The notes under the pieces: generated by a model
The model's database searches: none
The model's input: the letters and a program-made list of their open reading frames with translations, nothing else
Told to the model about the DNA's origin: nothing
Source of the DNA: Cyclobacteriaceae bacterium
Lineage (GTDB): Bacteria > Bacteroidota > Bacteroidia > Cytophagales > Cyclobacteriaceae
NCBI GenBank assembly: GCA_016786585.1
Contig: JAEUUI010000025.1
Span: 1-64,000, forward strand
Direction of reading: 5' to 3'
DNA: 64,000 bases
Position numbers and translations under genes: made by a program
Shown: positions 1-8,525 of the stretch, one piece after another
Numbering within the stretch: position 1 is the first letter of the stretch
Layout: the number at the start of each line of letters is the position of its first letter

Positions 1-40
1 TTAACCACTATATTGTTACACAAACGAATTTAACCACTGA

Positions 41-904
41 ATGAGACAGCTTAAGATCAGTAAACAGATTACCAACCGTGAGAGCCAGTCGCTGGATAAG
101 TATCTCCAGGAGATCGGTAAGGTTGATTTGCTTACCCCGGATGAGGAGGTAGAATTAGCGAAGCGGATTAAGGAGGGTGACCAGATCGCGCTGGAGAAGC
201 TTACCAAAGCCAACCTGCGTTTCGTAGTATCTGTTGCCAAGCAGTATCAGAACCAGGGCCTTTCCCTGGGCGATTTGATCAACGAAGGAAACCTCGGTTT
301 GATCAAGGCGGCCCAGCGTTTCGATGAGACCCGTGGTTTTAAATTCATTTCGTATGCAGTTTGGTGGATCCGTCAGTCGATTCTTCAGGCACTTGCCGAA
401 CAGTCACGTATTGTTCGTCTGCCGTTGAACCGTGTCGGATCGTTGAATAAAATTTCCAAGACATTCTCAGAACTCGAACAGAAGTATGAGCGAGAGCCTT
501 CTCCGGAAGAACTTGCCGAAGTACTCGATGTAACAACCGCGGAGGTTGTTGATACGATGAAGATTTCAGGTCGCCACGTATCGATGGATGCTCCCTTTGT
601 TCAGGGTGAAGAAAACTCATTGCTTGACGTACTTGAAAACGACAGTGAAGAAACACCTGATTCAGGCTTGATGAACGATTCACTCCGCAAGGAAGTGCAG
701 CGTGCTTTGTCGACCCTCACGCAGCGCGAAGCGGACGTGATTACACTTTACTTCGGATTGAATGGCGAACATGCCATGACATTGGAGGAGATCGGAGAGA
801 AGTTCAACCTGACGCGTGAACGCGTTCGTCAGATCAAGGAAAAAGCGATCAGAAGATTGAGACATACCTCCAGAAGCAAGGCTTTAAAACCTTACCTGGG
901 TTAA
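41..904 (+). CDS. rpoD: RNA polymerase primary sigma factor (RpoD/SigA type)
   Basis: Sigma-70 factor of 287 aa, the short form usual for Bacteroidota, without the long N-terminal region 1.1 and spacer of proteobacterial RpoD. It directs core RNA polymerase to housekeeping promoters. Visible parts: region 1.2 around residues 17-45 ([15 protein letters not shown]), region 2 at about 55-125 with the [11 protein letters not shown] and [10 protein letters not shown] segments that bind the -10 element and core enzyme, region 3 at about 130-205, and region 4 at about 215-285 with the helix-turn-helix [14 protein letters not shown] segment at 247-275 ending in [14 protein letters not shown]. The ATG at 41 gives the family's usual start. 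It stands alone, followed by an intrinsic terminator and then trxB. The promoters in this window (TTTG/TAnnTTTG) are those this sigma is expected to read. Identification is secure. Confidence 0.97.
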   Translation: MRQLKISKQITNRESQSLDKYLQEIGKVDLLTPDEEVELAKRIKEGDQIALEKLTKANLRFVVSVAKQYQNQGLSLGDLINEGNLGLIKAAQRFDETRGFKFISYAVWWIRQSILQALAEQSRIVRLPLNRVGSLNKISKTFSELEQKYEREPSPEELAEVLDVTTAEVVDTMKISGRHVSMDAPFVQGEENSLLDVLENDSEETPDSGLMNDSLRKEVQRALSTLTQREADVITLYFGLNGEHAMTLEEIGEKFNLTRERVRQIKEKAIRRLRHTSRSKALKPYLG

Positions 905-929
905 TAATTAACTAATTCAGAACATCTGA

Positions 930-958
930 GGGGTCTCGCACGAAAAGTGAGGCCCTTT
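930..958 (+). terminator. Intrinsic terminator after rpoD
   Basis: A GC-rich arm GGGTCTC can pair with GAGGCCC (one G-T pair), with the inner CGCAC/GTG able to stack, followed by TTTATTTT. It lies 25 nt past the sigma factor stop and separates it from trxB. Hairpin seen in sequence; function inferred. Confidence 0.6.
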
Positions 959-975
959 ATTTTAGAACCCTCATT

Positions 976-1926
976 ATGGCAGAACCAGTAAAAGTATTGA
1001 TCATCGGATCCGGCCCGGCCGGTTACACAGCAGCAATCTATGCAGCCCGTGCCGGACTGAAGCCGGTATTGTACACCGGTCCGCAGCCCGGCGGACAGCT
1101 AACCACCACCAACGATGTTGAGAACTTCCCGGGCTACCCGGACGGTATCAACGGTACTGCGATGATGGTCGACTTGCAGAAGCAGGCCGAACGGTTCGGG
1201 ACGGAGATTCATTTCAGCGTGGTAACAGGCGTGGATTTTTCGAAGTATCCGCTGAAAGTAACGATCGATGAGAAGGATGAAGTTCTCGCTGAATCGGTGA
1301 TCATTTCAACAGGCGCAACAGCGAAGTACCTGGGCTTGCCATCTGAACAGCATTACTACAACAAAGGTGTATCTGCCTGTGCGGTATGTGACGGTTATTT
1401 CTATCGCGGCAAAGAAGTGGCGGTAGTAGGTGCCGGGGACTCCGCCGCAGAGGAGGCCACGTATCTGGCAAAACTTTGTACGAAGGTTCACCTGATCGTA
1501 AGACGGGAAGAAATGCGTGCTTCGAAGATCATGCAAAACCGCGTGCTCAATACACCAAATATCGAAGTTCACTGGAATACCGAAACAGAAGAGATCCTGG
1601 GTGACGATAACGGAGTGCACAGCATCCGCGTGGTGAACAACAAGACAGGAGAGAAGAAGACCATTGCGTTGCAGGGGTTCTTCCTGGCGATTGGTCACAA
1701 ACCAAACACCGACATCTTCAAAGATTATATCGAGATGGATGAAACCGGTTACATCAAAACGTTACCGGGTTGTACCAAAACAAATGTGGAGGGTGTATTT
1801 GCAGTAGGTGATGCAGCCGACAAGATTTATCGCCAGGCGATTACGGCAGCCGGAACAGGCTGCATGGGCGCGCTGGACGCCGAGAAGTTTCTCGCGGCAA
1901 AGGAGGCCATGGCGGTTGCTCACTAA
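976..1926 (+). CDS. trxB: Thioredoxin-disulfide reductase
   Basis: Class II low-molecular-weight thioredoxin reductase, 316 aa, the normal family length. It is a cytoplasmic FAD enzyme that moves electrons from NADPH to oxidised thioredoxin. The sequence shows the FAD-binding GSGPAG at residues 11-16, the redox-active CAVC pair (C135 and C138) followed by DG, a second nucleotide-binding GAGDSAAEEA segment near residue 155, and the C-terminal FAD-contact motif FAVGDAAD near 275-283. The gene begins with a clear ATG 71 nt after rpoD, past a terminator. It is followed after only 9 nt by bshB1, so the two are probably cotranscribed, joining thioredoxin and bacillithiol redox functions. Confidence 0.97.
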   Translation: MAEPVKVLIIGSGPAGYTAAIYAARAGLKPVLYTGPQPGGQLTTTNDVENFPGYPDGINGTAMMVDLQKQAERFGTEIHFSVVTGVDFSKYPLKVTIDEKDEVLAESVIISTGATAKYLGLPSEQHYYNKGVSACAVCDGYFYRGKEVAVVGAGDSAAEEATYLAKLCTKVHLIVRREEMRASKIMQNRVLNTPNIEVHWNTETEEILGDDNGVHSIRVVNNKTGEKKTIALQGFFLAIGHKPNTDIFKDYIEMDETGYIKTLPGCTKTNVEGVFAVGDAADKIYRQAITAAGTGCMGALDAEKFLAAKEAMAVAH

Positions 1927-1935
1927 AACTGGTTC

Positions 1936-2655
1936 ATGAAGCTTGATATACTCGTGCTGGCTGCTCATCCCGATGATGCCGAATTAGGCTGTGGCGGAAC
2001 AATTGCCAGCCATGTGGCAAAGGGCCGCAAGGTTGGTGTGGTTGACTTTACGCGGGGAGAGTTAGGCACCCGTGGTACACCTGAAACGCGTGCCTCAGAG
2101 GCTGCAGACGCGGCTAAAATCCTCGGACTGTCGGTTCGTGAGAACCTCGGCCTGGCAGATGGATTTTTCCGGAACGATGAAGCCCATCAGCGAAGAGTAA
2201 TTCAGGCTATCCGCACGTATCAGCCGGAGATCGTTATCACAAATGCGGTTTATGACCGTCATTCGGATCATGGCAAGGGAGCGGAACTCGCATACGATTC
2301 ATGTTTCTTATCCGGCTTAGCTAAGATCGAGACGAACGATGAGAACGGCCATGCGCAAAAAGCGTGGCGACCGAAGGCCGTGTATCATTTCATTCAAAGT
2401 CAGTATATAGAACCAGACTTCGTTGTCGACATCACACCATTTTGGGAAACGAAGGTAAATGCTGTAAAAGCATTCAAGACTCAGTTCTTCGATCCTAACA
2501 GCAAAGAGCCGGCTACCTACATCTCCACACCTGAATTCATGAACCTCGTAGAATCGCGTGCGATTGAACTAGGGCATGGCATTGGCGTAAAGTATGGTGA
2601 AGGATTTACCGTGAGACGTTATCCCGGAGTCACCGATCTCTTTAGCCTGATTTGA
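1936..2655 (+). CDS. bshB1: Bacillithiol biosynthesis deacetylase BshB1
   Basis: Zinc-dependent PIG-L/LmbE family deacetylase, 239 aa. BshB1 removes the acetyl group from GlcNAc-malate to give glucosaminyl-malate, the second step of bacillithiol synthesis in the cytoplasm. The family metal motif AHPDD lies at residues 10-14 and the second zinc site HSDH at 109-112; the RGELGTRGTPETR stretch is characteristic of the BshB1 subgroup rather than of mycothiol MshB. The gene follows trxB by 9 nt, so it is probably in the same transcript. BshA and BshC are not seen here. The subgroup assignment is by recalled motif similarity and is strong but not tested by alignment. Confidence 0.93.
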   Translation: MKLDILVLAAHPDDAELGCGGTIASHVAKGRKVGVVDFTRGELGTRGTPETRASEAADAAKILGLSVRENLGLADGFFRNDEAHQRRVIQAIRTYQPEIVITNAVYDRHSDHGKGAELAYDSCFLSGLAKIETNDENGHAQKAWRPKAVYHFIQSQYIEPDFVVDITPFWETKVNAVKAFKTQFFDPNSKEPATYISTPEFMNLVESRAIELGHGIGVKYGEGFTVRRYPGVTDLFSLI

Positions 2656-2713
2656 CGATTCTTAAGTTAATAGTTTTGCAGGGCGCCAATAACGTTTAAC
2701 AATTAACGGCTCA

Positions 2714-3355
2714 CTACGGAGCCAGCCGGTTAATCTTCCACACACCATCATCTTTGGTATACAGAATCCTGTCGTGCAGACGGCTTGGACGACCTTGCCA
2801 GAATTCAATCATCAGCGGATCAATCTCATAACCGCCCCATTGATTAGGCTTGGGTAGGATATCCTGGCCTTTAAATTTCTCTTCCAGTTTTTTAACACGC
2901 TCTTCCAGTAAAGACCGATCGCTGATCATCGTACTTTGGGGTGATGCCCAGGCACCAAGCTGCGAGCCACGCGGGCGACTCTGGAAATATCTCTCTGCAC
3001 GCTTTTCATCCGTGCGGGATGCAACTCCTTCAATTCTAACCTGTCGTTCAAGTTCAGGCCAGAAGAACGTCAGCGCGCAAGCGGGATTTGTGTCAAGCTC
3101 TTTGCCCTTGCGGCTCTGATGGTTGGTATAAAACACAAACTTGTTGTCTTCAATGCCCTTGAGCAGAACGATCCGGGATGCGGGCCGTCCGTTTTCGTTA
3201 ACCGTTGCCAGGTTCATGGCGTTCGGTTCCGGAACTTTTGCGTTGATGGCCTCATCAAACCACTTAGTAAACTGATTGATAGGGTCTTGTGAAACAGCGT
3301 GAGTGTCGAGCGCGGCTTTCGAGTATTCTTTCCGCAGGGAAGCGATGTCGTTCAT
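2714..3355 (-). CDS. pdxH: Pyridoxamine 5'-phosphate oxidase
   Basis: FMN-dependent oxidase making pyridoxal 5'-phosphate from pyridoxamine or pyridoxine phosphate. The ATG at 3355 (MNDIASLRKEYSK) gives 213 aa, the usual size; an upstream in-frame TTG would add nine residues and is unlikely. Family landmarks: NAMNLATVNENGRPASRIVLLKG, which contacts FMN, then FYTNHQSRKGKELDTNP, the RVEG-like VRIEGVASR, the SRPRGSQLGAWASPQS segment and the C-terminal EFWQGRPSRLHDR with WKINRLAP at the end, all typical of PdxH. It converges with nothing downstream and is divergent from the AlgH gene, whose start is 94 nt away. Confidence 0.96.
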   Translation of the reverse strand: MNDIASLRKEYSKAALDTHAVSQDPINQFTKWFDEAINAKVPEPNAMNLATVNENGRPASRIVLLKGIEDNKFVFYTNHQSRKGKELDTNPACALTFFWPELERQVRIEGVASRTDEKRAERYFQSRPRGSQLGAWASPQSTMISDRSLLEERVKKLEEKFKGQDILPKPNQWGGYEIDPLMIEFWQGRPSRLHDRILYTKDDGVWKINRLAP

Positions 3356-3448
3356 GCGTTTGAAATTACAGCCCGGGGTCAACTAAATCAATAAAATTTG
3401 CATCCTAATGATACAAGTACTTTCTTGTCGGTATCGAAACTGCACGGA

Positions 3449-4024
3449 ATGGACTTTTTTAAGTTCGGCAATAAAATTACCCCAGAGAAGGGGAGGCTCC
3501 TCATATCGGAACCTTTCCTTCAAGACCCTAACTTTGATCGTACGGTGGTATTGCTGTGCGAACATAATGAGGAAGGATCGTTTGGGTTTATCCTGAACAA
3601 GCCGGCCATCGTGAAGGTGGGTGAAGTAATGGAGGAATTGAAGAATATTGATGAGCTGATTTTCATTGGCGGGCCTGTCCAACAGGATACGCTTCATTTC
3701 ATCCATCGTTCTCCGGAGATCAAGAGCGGCACGGAGGTGATAAAAGACATCCACTGGGGTGGTGATTTTGAGAATGTGTTGTTCCTCGCGGACACCAAAC
3801 AACTTGAGCCATCGCAGATCCGGTTCTTCCTGGGCTACAGTGGATGGGGGCCGGGACAATTGGATGAGGAGCTTGCGGAGGACGCATGGATTGTATGTGA
3901 CTTTGTTACCGAAGACTTATTGTTCGAAACAACACCGGCAAACATCTGGAAGAAGGCACTCAGTAACATGGGCGGAAGATTTTCCGTCTATGCTAACTAC
4001 CCGGTCGACCCAAACCTGAATTAG
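3449..4024 (+). CDS. YqgE/AlgH family protein
   Basis: DUF179 (YqgE/AlgH) protein of 191 aa starting at the ATG giving MDFFKFGNKI. The reading frame continues 17 codons upstream, but the internal start fits family members, which begin just before the GRLLISEPFL segment. Other landmarks are NFDRTVVLLCEHNEEGSFG, FILNKP, FIGGPVQ and FFLGYSGWGPGQLDEEL, the last being the signature of the family. The biochemical role of the family is not established; in Pseudomonas AlgH affects alginate gene expression. It is divergent from pdxH and followed by the DUF349 gene after 56 nt. Confidence 0.93.
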   Translation: MDFFKFGNKITPEKGRLLISEPFLQDPNFDRTVVLLCEHNEEGSFGFILNKPAIVKVGEVMEELKNIDELIFIGGPVQQDTLHFIHRSPEIKSGTEVIKDIHWGGDFENVLFLADTKQLEPSQIRFFLGYSGWGPGQLDEELAEDAWIVCDFVTEDLLFETTPANIWKKALSNMGGRFSVYANYPVDPNLN

Positions 4025-4080
4025 GGCGATTTAGGGGCATTTTAGTAACTTTACGCATATTGCGTAGTAATAAACTGGTC

Positions 4081-5931
4081 ATGGAACTTGAAAACGAGAA
4101 GGACGAAAAGGAATCAGCTTTGAATGGGGAAAGCCATGCCAATCCTGCAGTTCTGAATACAGAAGCCGATCTGTCGGATCGTGAACAAGCCGACCATGCC
4201 GAGGACGAACTCGAGCATATCGATTATTCGACCTTTACGAAAAGTCAGTTCGTTGATCACCTGAAAGAGCTGGTGAAGAGTGGCAATCAGCGGAAGCTCG
4301 ATCAGGCCATCCGTGAGATTAAACCGTTGTTTGACGAACAGAAAGAACGTGAACGTACGGCAGCGCTGAACCGGTTCATCCTTGATGGCGGCTCACCGGA
4401 CGATTTCGAATATCGCGGAGACGAGCATACGCATCAATTTGACTCGCTTCTGAAACAAATCCGTGATCGTAAAGTGCAGTTGCAGAAGAGCCAGGAAGAT
4501 CAGCGCAACGAAAACCTTCGCAAGAAGACTGAGCTGCTTGAGAAACTTCGCGAGCTGGTCGATTCAAGCGACCCGTCAACTCAACAGTTCAACCAATTCA
4601 AAGAATTTCAGAAAGAGTGGAAGAATACCGGTGCTGTTCCGGTTGCGCAGAGTAAAACCTTGTGGGCAAACTATCACGCCCTGGTCGACAGGTTTTACGA
4701 TAACCAAAGCATTTACTTCGAGCTAAAAGAGCTTGACCGCAAGAAGAACCTCGAGTCAAAAATTGAGCTTTGCGCGAAAGCCGAGAAGCTTAAGGATATT
4801 GAAAAAGTTCGCGATGCCATTAAAGAACTGAACGACCTGCATCACGAGTTCAAGCACATTGGCCCTGTGCCGATGGAAGAGAAAGAGAATGTGTGGCAAC
4901 GCTTCAAGGCAGCGTCCGACGCGGTGTATGCCAAGCGCGATGAGTATTTGAAAGTACTTCAGCAGGAGCTTGCTGCGAATTTCGATCATAAATCGAAACT
5001 GGCGGATGAAGTAGCTCCGTATTCTGCCTTTCAGTCGGACCGTATTAAAGAGTGGAATCAGAAGACCAAAGAAGTCCTGGAACTTCAGAAGAAGTGGGAC
5101 GCGATCGGTGGATTGCCACGTGCGAAATCCAAGGACGTTAACAAGAAATTCTGGTCGGCCTTCAAAACATTCTTCAGCAACAAGAGCGCATTTTTCAAGA
5201 AGCTTGACGAAGAGCGCGGCAGTAATTTGAAGAAGAAAAACGAACTGGTGCAGCGTGCGCTGGAACTGAAAGAAAGTTCGGAGTGGGATAAAGCCGCGAA
5301 TGAATTAAAGAACTTGCAACACCAGTGGCGTGAGATCGGCCCCGTGCCGGAGAAGTTTCGCGAGAAGGTTTATAAAGAGTTTAAGGAAGCATGCGATTTC
5401 TTCTTTGAGCAGAAGCGGAACCAGCACGGCAAGGTGGAAGGTGAGCAGGTGGAGAACCTGAAAGCAAAAGAAGCGGTTTGTGCCGAACTGGAAAAACACA
5501 TTGCTGATAACACGGCTACACCGGCACTGCTGAAGGAGCTGGAGGGAAAATTTAACCAGATCGGGTTCGTGCCGAAGAAAGACATGGCCGCGATCCGGAA
5601 ACGGTACCATGAGGCTGCGCAGAAGTTTACAGGCTCGATTCAGGGTATTACCGAAGACGAGAAGAACCAGTTGCTGCTGGAAAACGAGCTGGCCGACCTG
5701 AGGAACGACCCGATGAGCGGGCAGAAGATCTTCCAGAAAGAGCAGGCGATTCGGAAGAAGATCACAAAAGTTGAAAACGACATTTCGACCCTTCGGAATA
5801 ACCTCGAGTTTTTCGGCCGGTCGAAGAATGCCGACAAATACAAGGAAGAATTTAACGCCAAAATCCGGGAAGCAGACGAAAACCTGAAGCAGCTCAAGCA
5901 GCAGCTAAAATTACTGCGAACGGTTTCCTGA
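4081..5931 (+). CDS. DUF349 domain-containing coiled-coil protein
   Basis: A 616-aa, very charged, Lys/Glu-rich protein. From about residue 130 onward it contains a series of roughly 70-residue DUF349 units, each with a pattern like FxxFQKEWKNTGAVP, LHHEFKHIGPVP, LQKKWDAIGGLPR, LQHQWREIGPVP and FNQIGFVPKKD. At least five such W..IG.VP motifs can be counted. The N-terminal 100 residues are acidic and low-complexity; the C-terminal 70 residues form a predicted coiled coil. No signal peptide, so presumably cytoplasmic. DUF349 proteins are widespread in Bacteroidota but their function is unknown to me. The ATG at 4081 is preferred over an in-frame TTG seven codons earlier. A TAACTTTA box 36 nt upstream (4045-4052) is one base off the Bacteroidota -7 consensus. 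Confidence 0.88.
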   Translation: MELENEKDEKESALNGESHANPAVLNTEADLSDREQADHAEDELEHIDYSTFTKSQFVDHLKELVKSGNQRKLDQAIREIKPLFDEQKERERTAALNRFILDGGSPDDFEYRGDEHTHQFDSLLKQIRDRKVQLQKSQEDQRNENLRKKTELLEKLRELVDSSDPSTQQFNQFKEFQKEWKNTGAVPVAQSKTLWANYHALVDRFYDNQSIYFELKELDRKKNLESKIELCAKAEKLKDIEKVRDAIKELNDLHHEFKHIGPVPMEEKENVWQRFKAASDAVYAKRDEYLKVLQQELAANFDHKSKLADEVAPYSAFQSDRIKEWNQKTKEVLELQKKWDAIGGLPRAKSKDVNKKFWSAFKTFFSNKSAFFKKLDEERGSNLKKKNELVQRALELKESSEWDKAANELKNLQHQWREIGPVPEKFREKVYKEFKEACDFFFEQKRNQHGKVEGEQVENLKAKEAVCAELEKHIADNTATPALLKELEGKFNQIGFVPKKDMAAIRKRYHEAAQKFTGSIQGITEDEKNQLLLENELADLRNDPMSGQKIFQKEQAIRKKITKVENDISTLRNNLEFFGRSKNADKYKEEFNAKIREADENLKQLKQQLKLLRTVS

Positions 5932-5936
5932 AATTG

Positions 5937-5967
5937 TTTGCAAAAAACAATCTAAGCCTTATTTTTG
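5937..5967 (+). promoter_or_regulatory. Consensus Bacteroidota promoter for tRNA-Thr locus
   Basis: TTTG at 5937-5940, then exactly 19 nt, then TATTTTTG at 5960-5967. This is a full match to the published Bacteroidota consensus TTTG-N19-TAnnTTTG. Transcription would begin near 5974, only a few bases before the broken tRNA half copy and about 85 nt before the intact tRNA-Thr. Confidence 0.8.
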
Positions 5968-5979
5968 CACCTCCTTTAC

Positions 5980-6023
5980 GCCTCCTTAGCTCTCCCGATA
6001 GCTATCGGGATGGTAGAGCAACT
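5980..6023 (+). pseudogene. Broken duplicate of the tRNA-Thr 5' half
   Basis: GCCTCCTTAGCTC (5980-5992) and GGTAGAGCAACT (6012-6023) are identical to the acceptor/D-arm bases of the tRNA-Thr 79 nt downstream. Between them, three bases of the normal D-loop (AGC) are replaced by an 18-bp palindrome. After 6023 the sequence departs: a short AACAAAC/GTTTGTT hairpin stands where the anticodon arm should be, and no T-arm or 3' acceptor strand follows. It cannot make a tRNA but would be transcribed in the leader of the real one. Confidence 0.7.
5993..6010. repeat. 18-bp perfect palindrome inside the tRNA half copy
   Basis: TCCCGATAGCTATCGGGA is a perfect 18-bp palindrome. It occurs once in this window. 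Similar CCCGATAGCTATCGGG palindromes are, as far as I recall, highly repeated in some Bacteroidota genomes, so this could be an iterated element that landed in a tRNA D-loop. Confidence 0.75.
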
Positions 6024-6058
6024 AACAAACGGTTTGTTGTGGAAGTGTAAAGAAACAG

Positions 6059-6131
<73 letters not shown>

Positions 6132-6143
6132 CATAAAAATTTC

Positions 6144-6173
6144 TCACACCTGTGTACAGGTGTGATTTTTTTT
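6144..6173 (+). terminator. Intrinsic terminator of tRNA-Thr
   Basis: TCACACCTGT and ACAGGTGTGA form a near-perfect stem followed by eight T residues, 13 nt after the tRNA 3' end. Confidence 0.85.
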
Positions 6174-6436
6174 GCCCTTTCGGATTCAGCTCGGTTTTTG
6201 CGAATCTTTGAAACGCTCATTTCGGTTAATAGGCCGTGTGCAGCAAGATCAATATTATTGCAGCACGATTCGGCTAAGTCAACTCTTTAGCTCCTCTAAC
6301 GTATACAGATTTTGACGTAGCCTTTGAGGCCGGTAACGAAATACTATGTCCTGCAGGAGACATTTAATTATGTTAATCCTCCGTTTGTAGTAATATTGAT
6401 TCGGTCAATACTATCTTCCGGTTTCTCCCTTTGGCT
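6174..6436. other. Intergenic region without a recognised gene
   Basis: About 260 nt, AT-rich, without a convincing open frame. It contains an imperfect inverted sequence around 6237-6265 (GTGCAGCAA...TTGCAGCAC) and, closer to the next gene, a short dyad ATTGA-N5-TCAAT at 6395-6409 that could be an operator for the 6437 gene. Neither is strong enough to assign a role. Confidence 0.4.
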
Positions 6437-7015
6437 ATGATTTCTCCCTTTGAATATATTATTGTTCTGATCTCCATTATCCTGGGAATGGGCATTACCC
6501 AAATTCTATCAGGCCTGGCAGGAATTATCCTGCGGTGGAACAACATTAAAATTTATTGGCCTCATAGCATACTAATGTTATTGCTTTTCACCATTCACAT
6601 TCAGGACTGGTGGGCAACGTATGAACTTCATACTATCAAGCTGTGGTATTTGCCTATGTTCCTGTTCATTATCCTGTACCCGGTTAACTTGTATATCCTG
6701 GCGCGTATTTTATTTCCGCTCCGCTGGACCGGGCAGCCAATTGATTTGAAAAAGTTTTATTTCGAGAATTTCAGGAAAATTTACTTGTTTATGATTTTCC
6801 TCCCGGTTCATTCCATCCTGAGCAATCACTTTATTGGCGGGTATGCTCTTGGGTCCCAACTTCTGCAGTTCGTATTAACCCTGATGCTAATCGTGATGGT
6901 TGTATTGAACAGGCGTGAAGAATGGATTCATAAAACACTAACTGTATTATTCCTCGTGATCTTTATAACAACCTTAATTGTGGACTGGAATGCTTTTCTG
7001 ATCACAAGCAAATAA
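6437..7015 (+). CDS. Hypothetical multi-pass membrane protein
   Basis: A 192-aa, strongly hydrophobic protein with about six predicted transmembrane segments: residues 5-27, 41-58 (SILMLLLFTIHIQDWWA), 68-90, 112-130, 140-155 and 165-182. The motif GMGITQILSGL in the first segment and the WW pair in the second are conserved-looking polar/aromatic positions. I do not recognise a characterised family. The ATG at 6437 is preferred over an in-frame TTG two codons earlier. It stands alone between tRNA-Thr and the oppositely oriented DM13 gene, so context gives no function. Codon use looks like that of its neighbours. Confidence 0.7.
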   Translation: MISPFEYIIVLISIILGMGITQILSGLAGIILRWNNIKIYWPHSILMLLLFTIHIQDWWATYELHTIKLWYLPMFLFIILYPVNLYILARILFPLRWTGQPIDLKKFYFENFRKIYLFMIFLPVHSILSNHFIGGYALGSQLLQFVLTLMLIVMVVLNRREEWIHKTLTVLFLVIFITTLIVDWNAFLITSK

Positions 7016-7133
7016 TTTCCGGGTAAGTATGTCTTGTGGGTTTCGGTAAAGGCTTTGGCGGCAACGTGTGCCATTAGGCTGTTCAGCTGCGGTCGGAGTG
7101 TGCAGCGCGATAAGCCCTTAAGCGAGCAGACTG

Positions 7134-7562
7134 TTACTCCTCTGTTAGAAGTGCAAACCCAAACAGATGATTATATGCCTTGCAATGAATGGAAATATAC
7201 TTGTATTCATTAAAGTCTGGCGAACCCGTAATGGCATATACCTGACTGCCATTGGTGGATTTTAGTTTTCCGAGCGAAATAAAATTTATCGGCATGGCTT
7301 CTTTTGAAAGGTAAACATACAGGTCGGGCCCATTGCTCGTATTGAACATCTCCAGTTTTAAATCAAACGTGTCATCTATGCGCTTAAATATCTGTGCAGT
7401 ACCGGTAACAGTCCCGTAAGGACCGCTGGTGAAAGCTCCTGAGTATTGAAGCACGGCATCCGGATCGGTCATTTCATTGATTGCTTTTGTGGAGGTTAGC
7501 GTCTCGTCCTCGCAACTGAGTGCAAGGAAAACGAATAGGATCAGCAAAGATTTAAGGTTCAT
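7134..7562 (-). CDS. DM13-domain lipoprotein
   Basis: A 142-aa lipoprotein: hydrophobic signal with lipobox LALSC (C17). Residues 36-140 form a DM13 domain, recognisable from the TGTAQIF strand, NGPDLYVYLS near 78-86 and the C-terminal YISIHCKAYNHLFGFALL; the conserved cysteine is C127. DM13 domains are proposed, from cytochrome-b561-linked animal proteins, to take part in electron transfer through a redox-active cysteine; in bacteria their role is unproven. It is the last gene of the peroxiredoxin/beta-barrel/DM13 run, starting 12 nt after the barrel gene. Context suggests an envelope redox function. Confidence 0.8.
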   Translation of the reverse strand: MNLKSLLILFVFLALSCEDETLTSTKAINEMTDPDAVLQYSGAFTSGPYGTVTGTAQIFKRIDDTFDLKLEMFNTSNGPDLYVYLSKEAMPINFISLGKLKSTNGSQVYAITGSPDFNEYKYISIHCKAYNHLFGFALLTEE

Positions 7563-7573
7563 AAATTCGGTGG

Positions 7574-8494
7574 TTAAAAATTCCAGCGGAACTCAGGTGA
7601 AACTACAATACTTCTGGTCAGTCCGTCCGGCCGGACATCTCTGTAAACGAGCGGGGTACCTGCTGTAATTCCCACGCTTAAGTAAGCGTTGATGGTCCAG
7701 GAGGCGGCCAGGGTAGCGTTCAGCGTTAAACCCTCAGATCCTTTAATGACAATTGGATCATTACTGATGTTGGCATTGATATAGGTATCCTCATTTAAAT
7801 GATAGATTCCGAGCAACCCGGCATTCACGGAGATTCTCCGTTTTATGCTGAATGTATAAACAGTTCTGAGAAGCACATCACCCTTCCGATTGAAATCATT
7901 TGAAGGCGGGTATTTTCCGGCTTCAGGAGTGTTCCAATAATCGGGCAAAAAATTATTACGGTTGATCCCCGATAGGGGTTGTTGCAGCCCCGCTGCAAAC
8001 TGCCAGTGTTTATTAGAAATGGAAAGACCGGTGATTAGATCAATCGTGCCGAGGCTGCTTTGATATTGCATCGGCAAAGACTTACCGTCTGCTCTTAAGT
8101 TACCGGTGTTTAATGGAAGTTTGGTGCCGATCGTTAGGGAGGTGTTCCACTCTTTATTGTTAATAAACGTGCGGGTACCGGAAAGAAAAAGATCTCCCGG
8201 TCCCCGTGCATGGCCCAGGTTTCCGTTGGCATAGTTTGCAGTTAACTTGATTTGAATGCCCCATTGTTGTGAAAACTGATTTTCATATTGGATAGCGGGG
8301 GTAAATACAAAAACATTTTCATCGCCAAGACCTGCGGGAAGAAGAAAAATAAGTTTCTGACCGCGTTGTACGGAATCACCCTTTTGCTGATTCAGATTTC
8401 CGATGGAACAGAAACCCGCATCGCTGCAACCCTGGCTATAACCACATTCAAACAGCATCAATAAATAAAATGACACTACAGAGAATTTTAGCAT
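7574..8494 (-). CDS. Outer-membrane beta-barrel protein with N-terminal CSDAGFC motif
   Basis: A 306-aa protein with a signal peptide (about residues 1-21, cleaved near GYSQ) and a body of alternating hydrophobic strands ending in the aromatic C-terminal F (EFRWNF) used by the Bam machinery. Fold resembles the transporter-type barrels related to phenol-degradation MetA proteins. Right after the signal is GCSDAGFCSIG with two cysteines at 23 and 29, a motif I recall in other Bacteroidota barrels of unknown role; it could hold a disulfide or metal at the periplasmic mouth. The gene lies between peroxiredoxin (32-nt gap) and DM13, and all three are probably one operon. Confidence 0.75.
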   Translation of the reverse strand: MLKFSVVSFYLLMLFECGYSQGCSDAGFCSIGNLNQQKGDSVQRGQKLIFLLPAGLGDENVFVFTPAIQYENQFSQQWGIQIKLTANYANGNLGHARGPGDLFLSGTRTFINNKEWNTSLTIGTKLPLNTGNLRADGKSLPMQYQSSLGTIDLITGLSISNKHWQFAAGLQQPLSGINRNNFLPDYWNTPEAGKYPPSNDFNRKGDVLLRTVYTFSIKRRISVNAGLLGIYHLNEDTYINANISNDPIVIKGSEGLTLNATLAASWTINAYLSVGITAGTPLVYRDVRPDGLTRSIVVSPEFRWNF

Positions 8495-8525
8495 CGTATA
8501 GATCAGTTAATCTGTATGGGGAATG

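Noticed and set aside
345..865. Minus-strand open frames inside rpoD
   Set aside because: Antisense shadows of a highly conserved gene; no start context, no recognisable protein.
3383..3859. 158-codon minus-strand frame opposite the AlgH gene
   Set aside because: AlgH motifs on the plus strand are unmistakable; the antisense frame has no domain character.
6395..6409. Fnr-like dyad ATTGA-N5-TCAAT before the 6437 gene
   Set aside because: Spacing is five rather than four, half sites are short and occur by chance often in AT-rich DNA; mentioned only under the intergenic entry.
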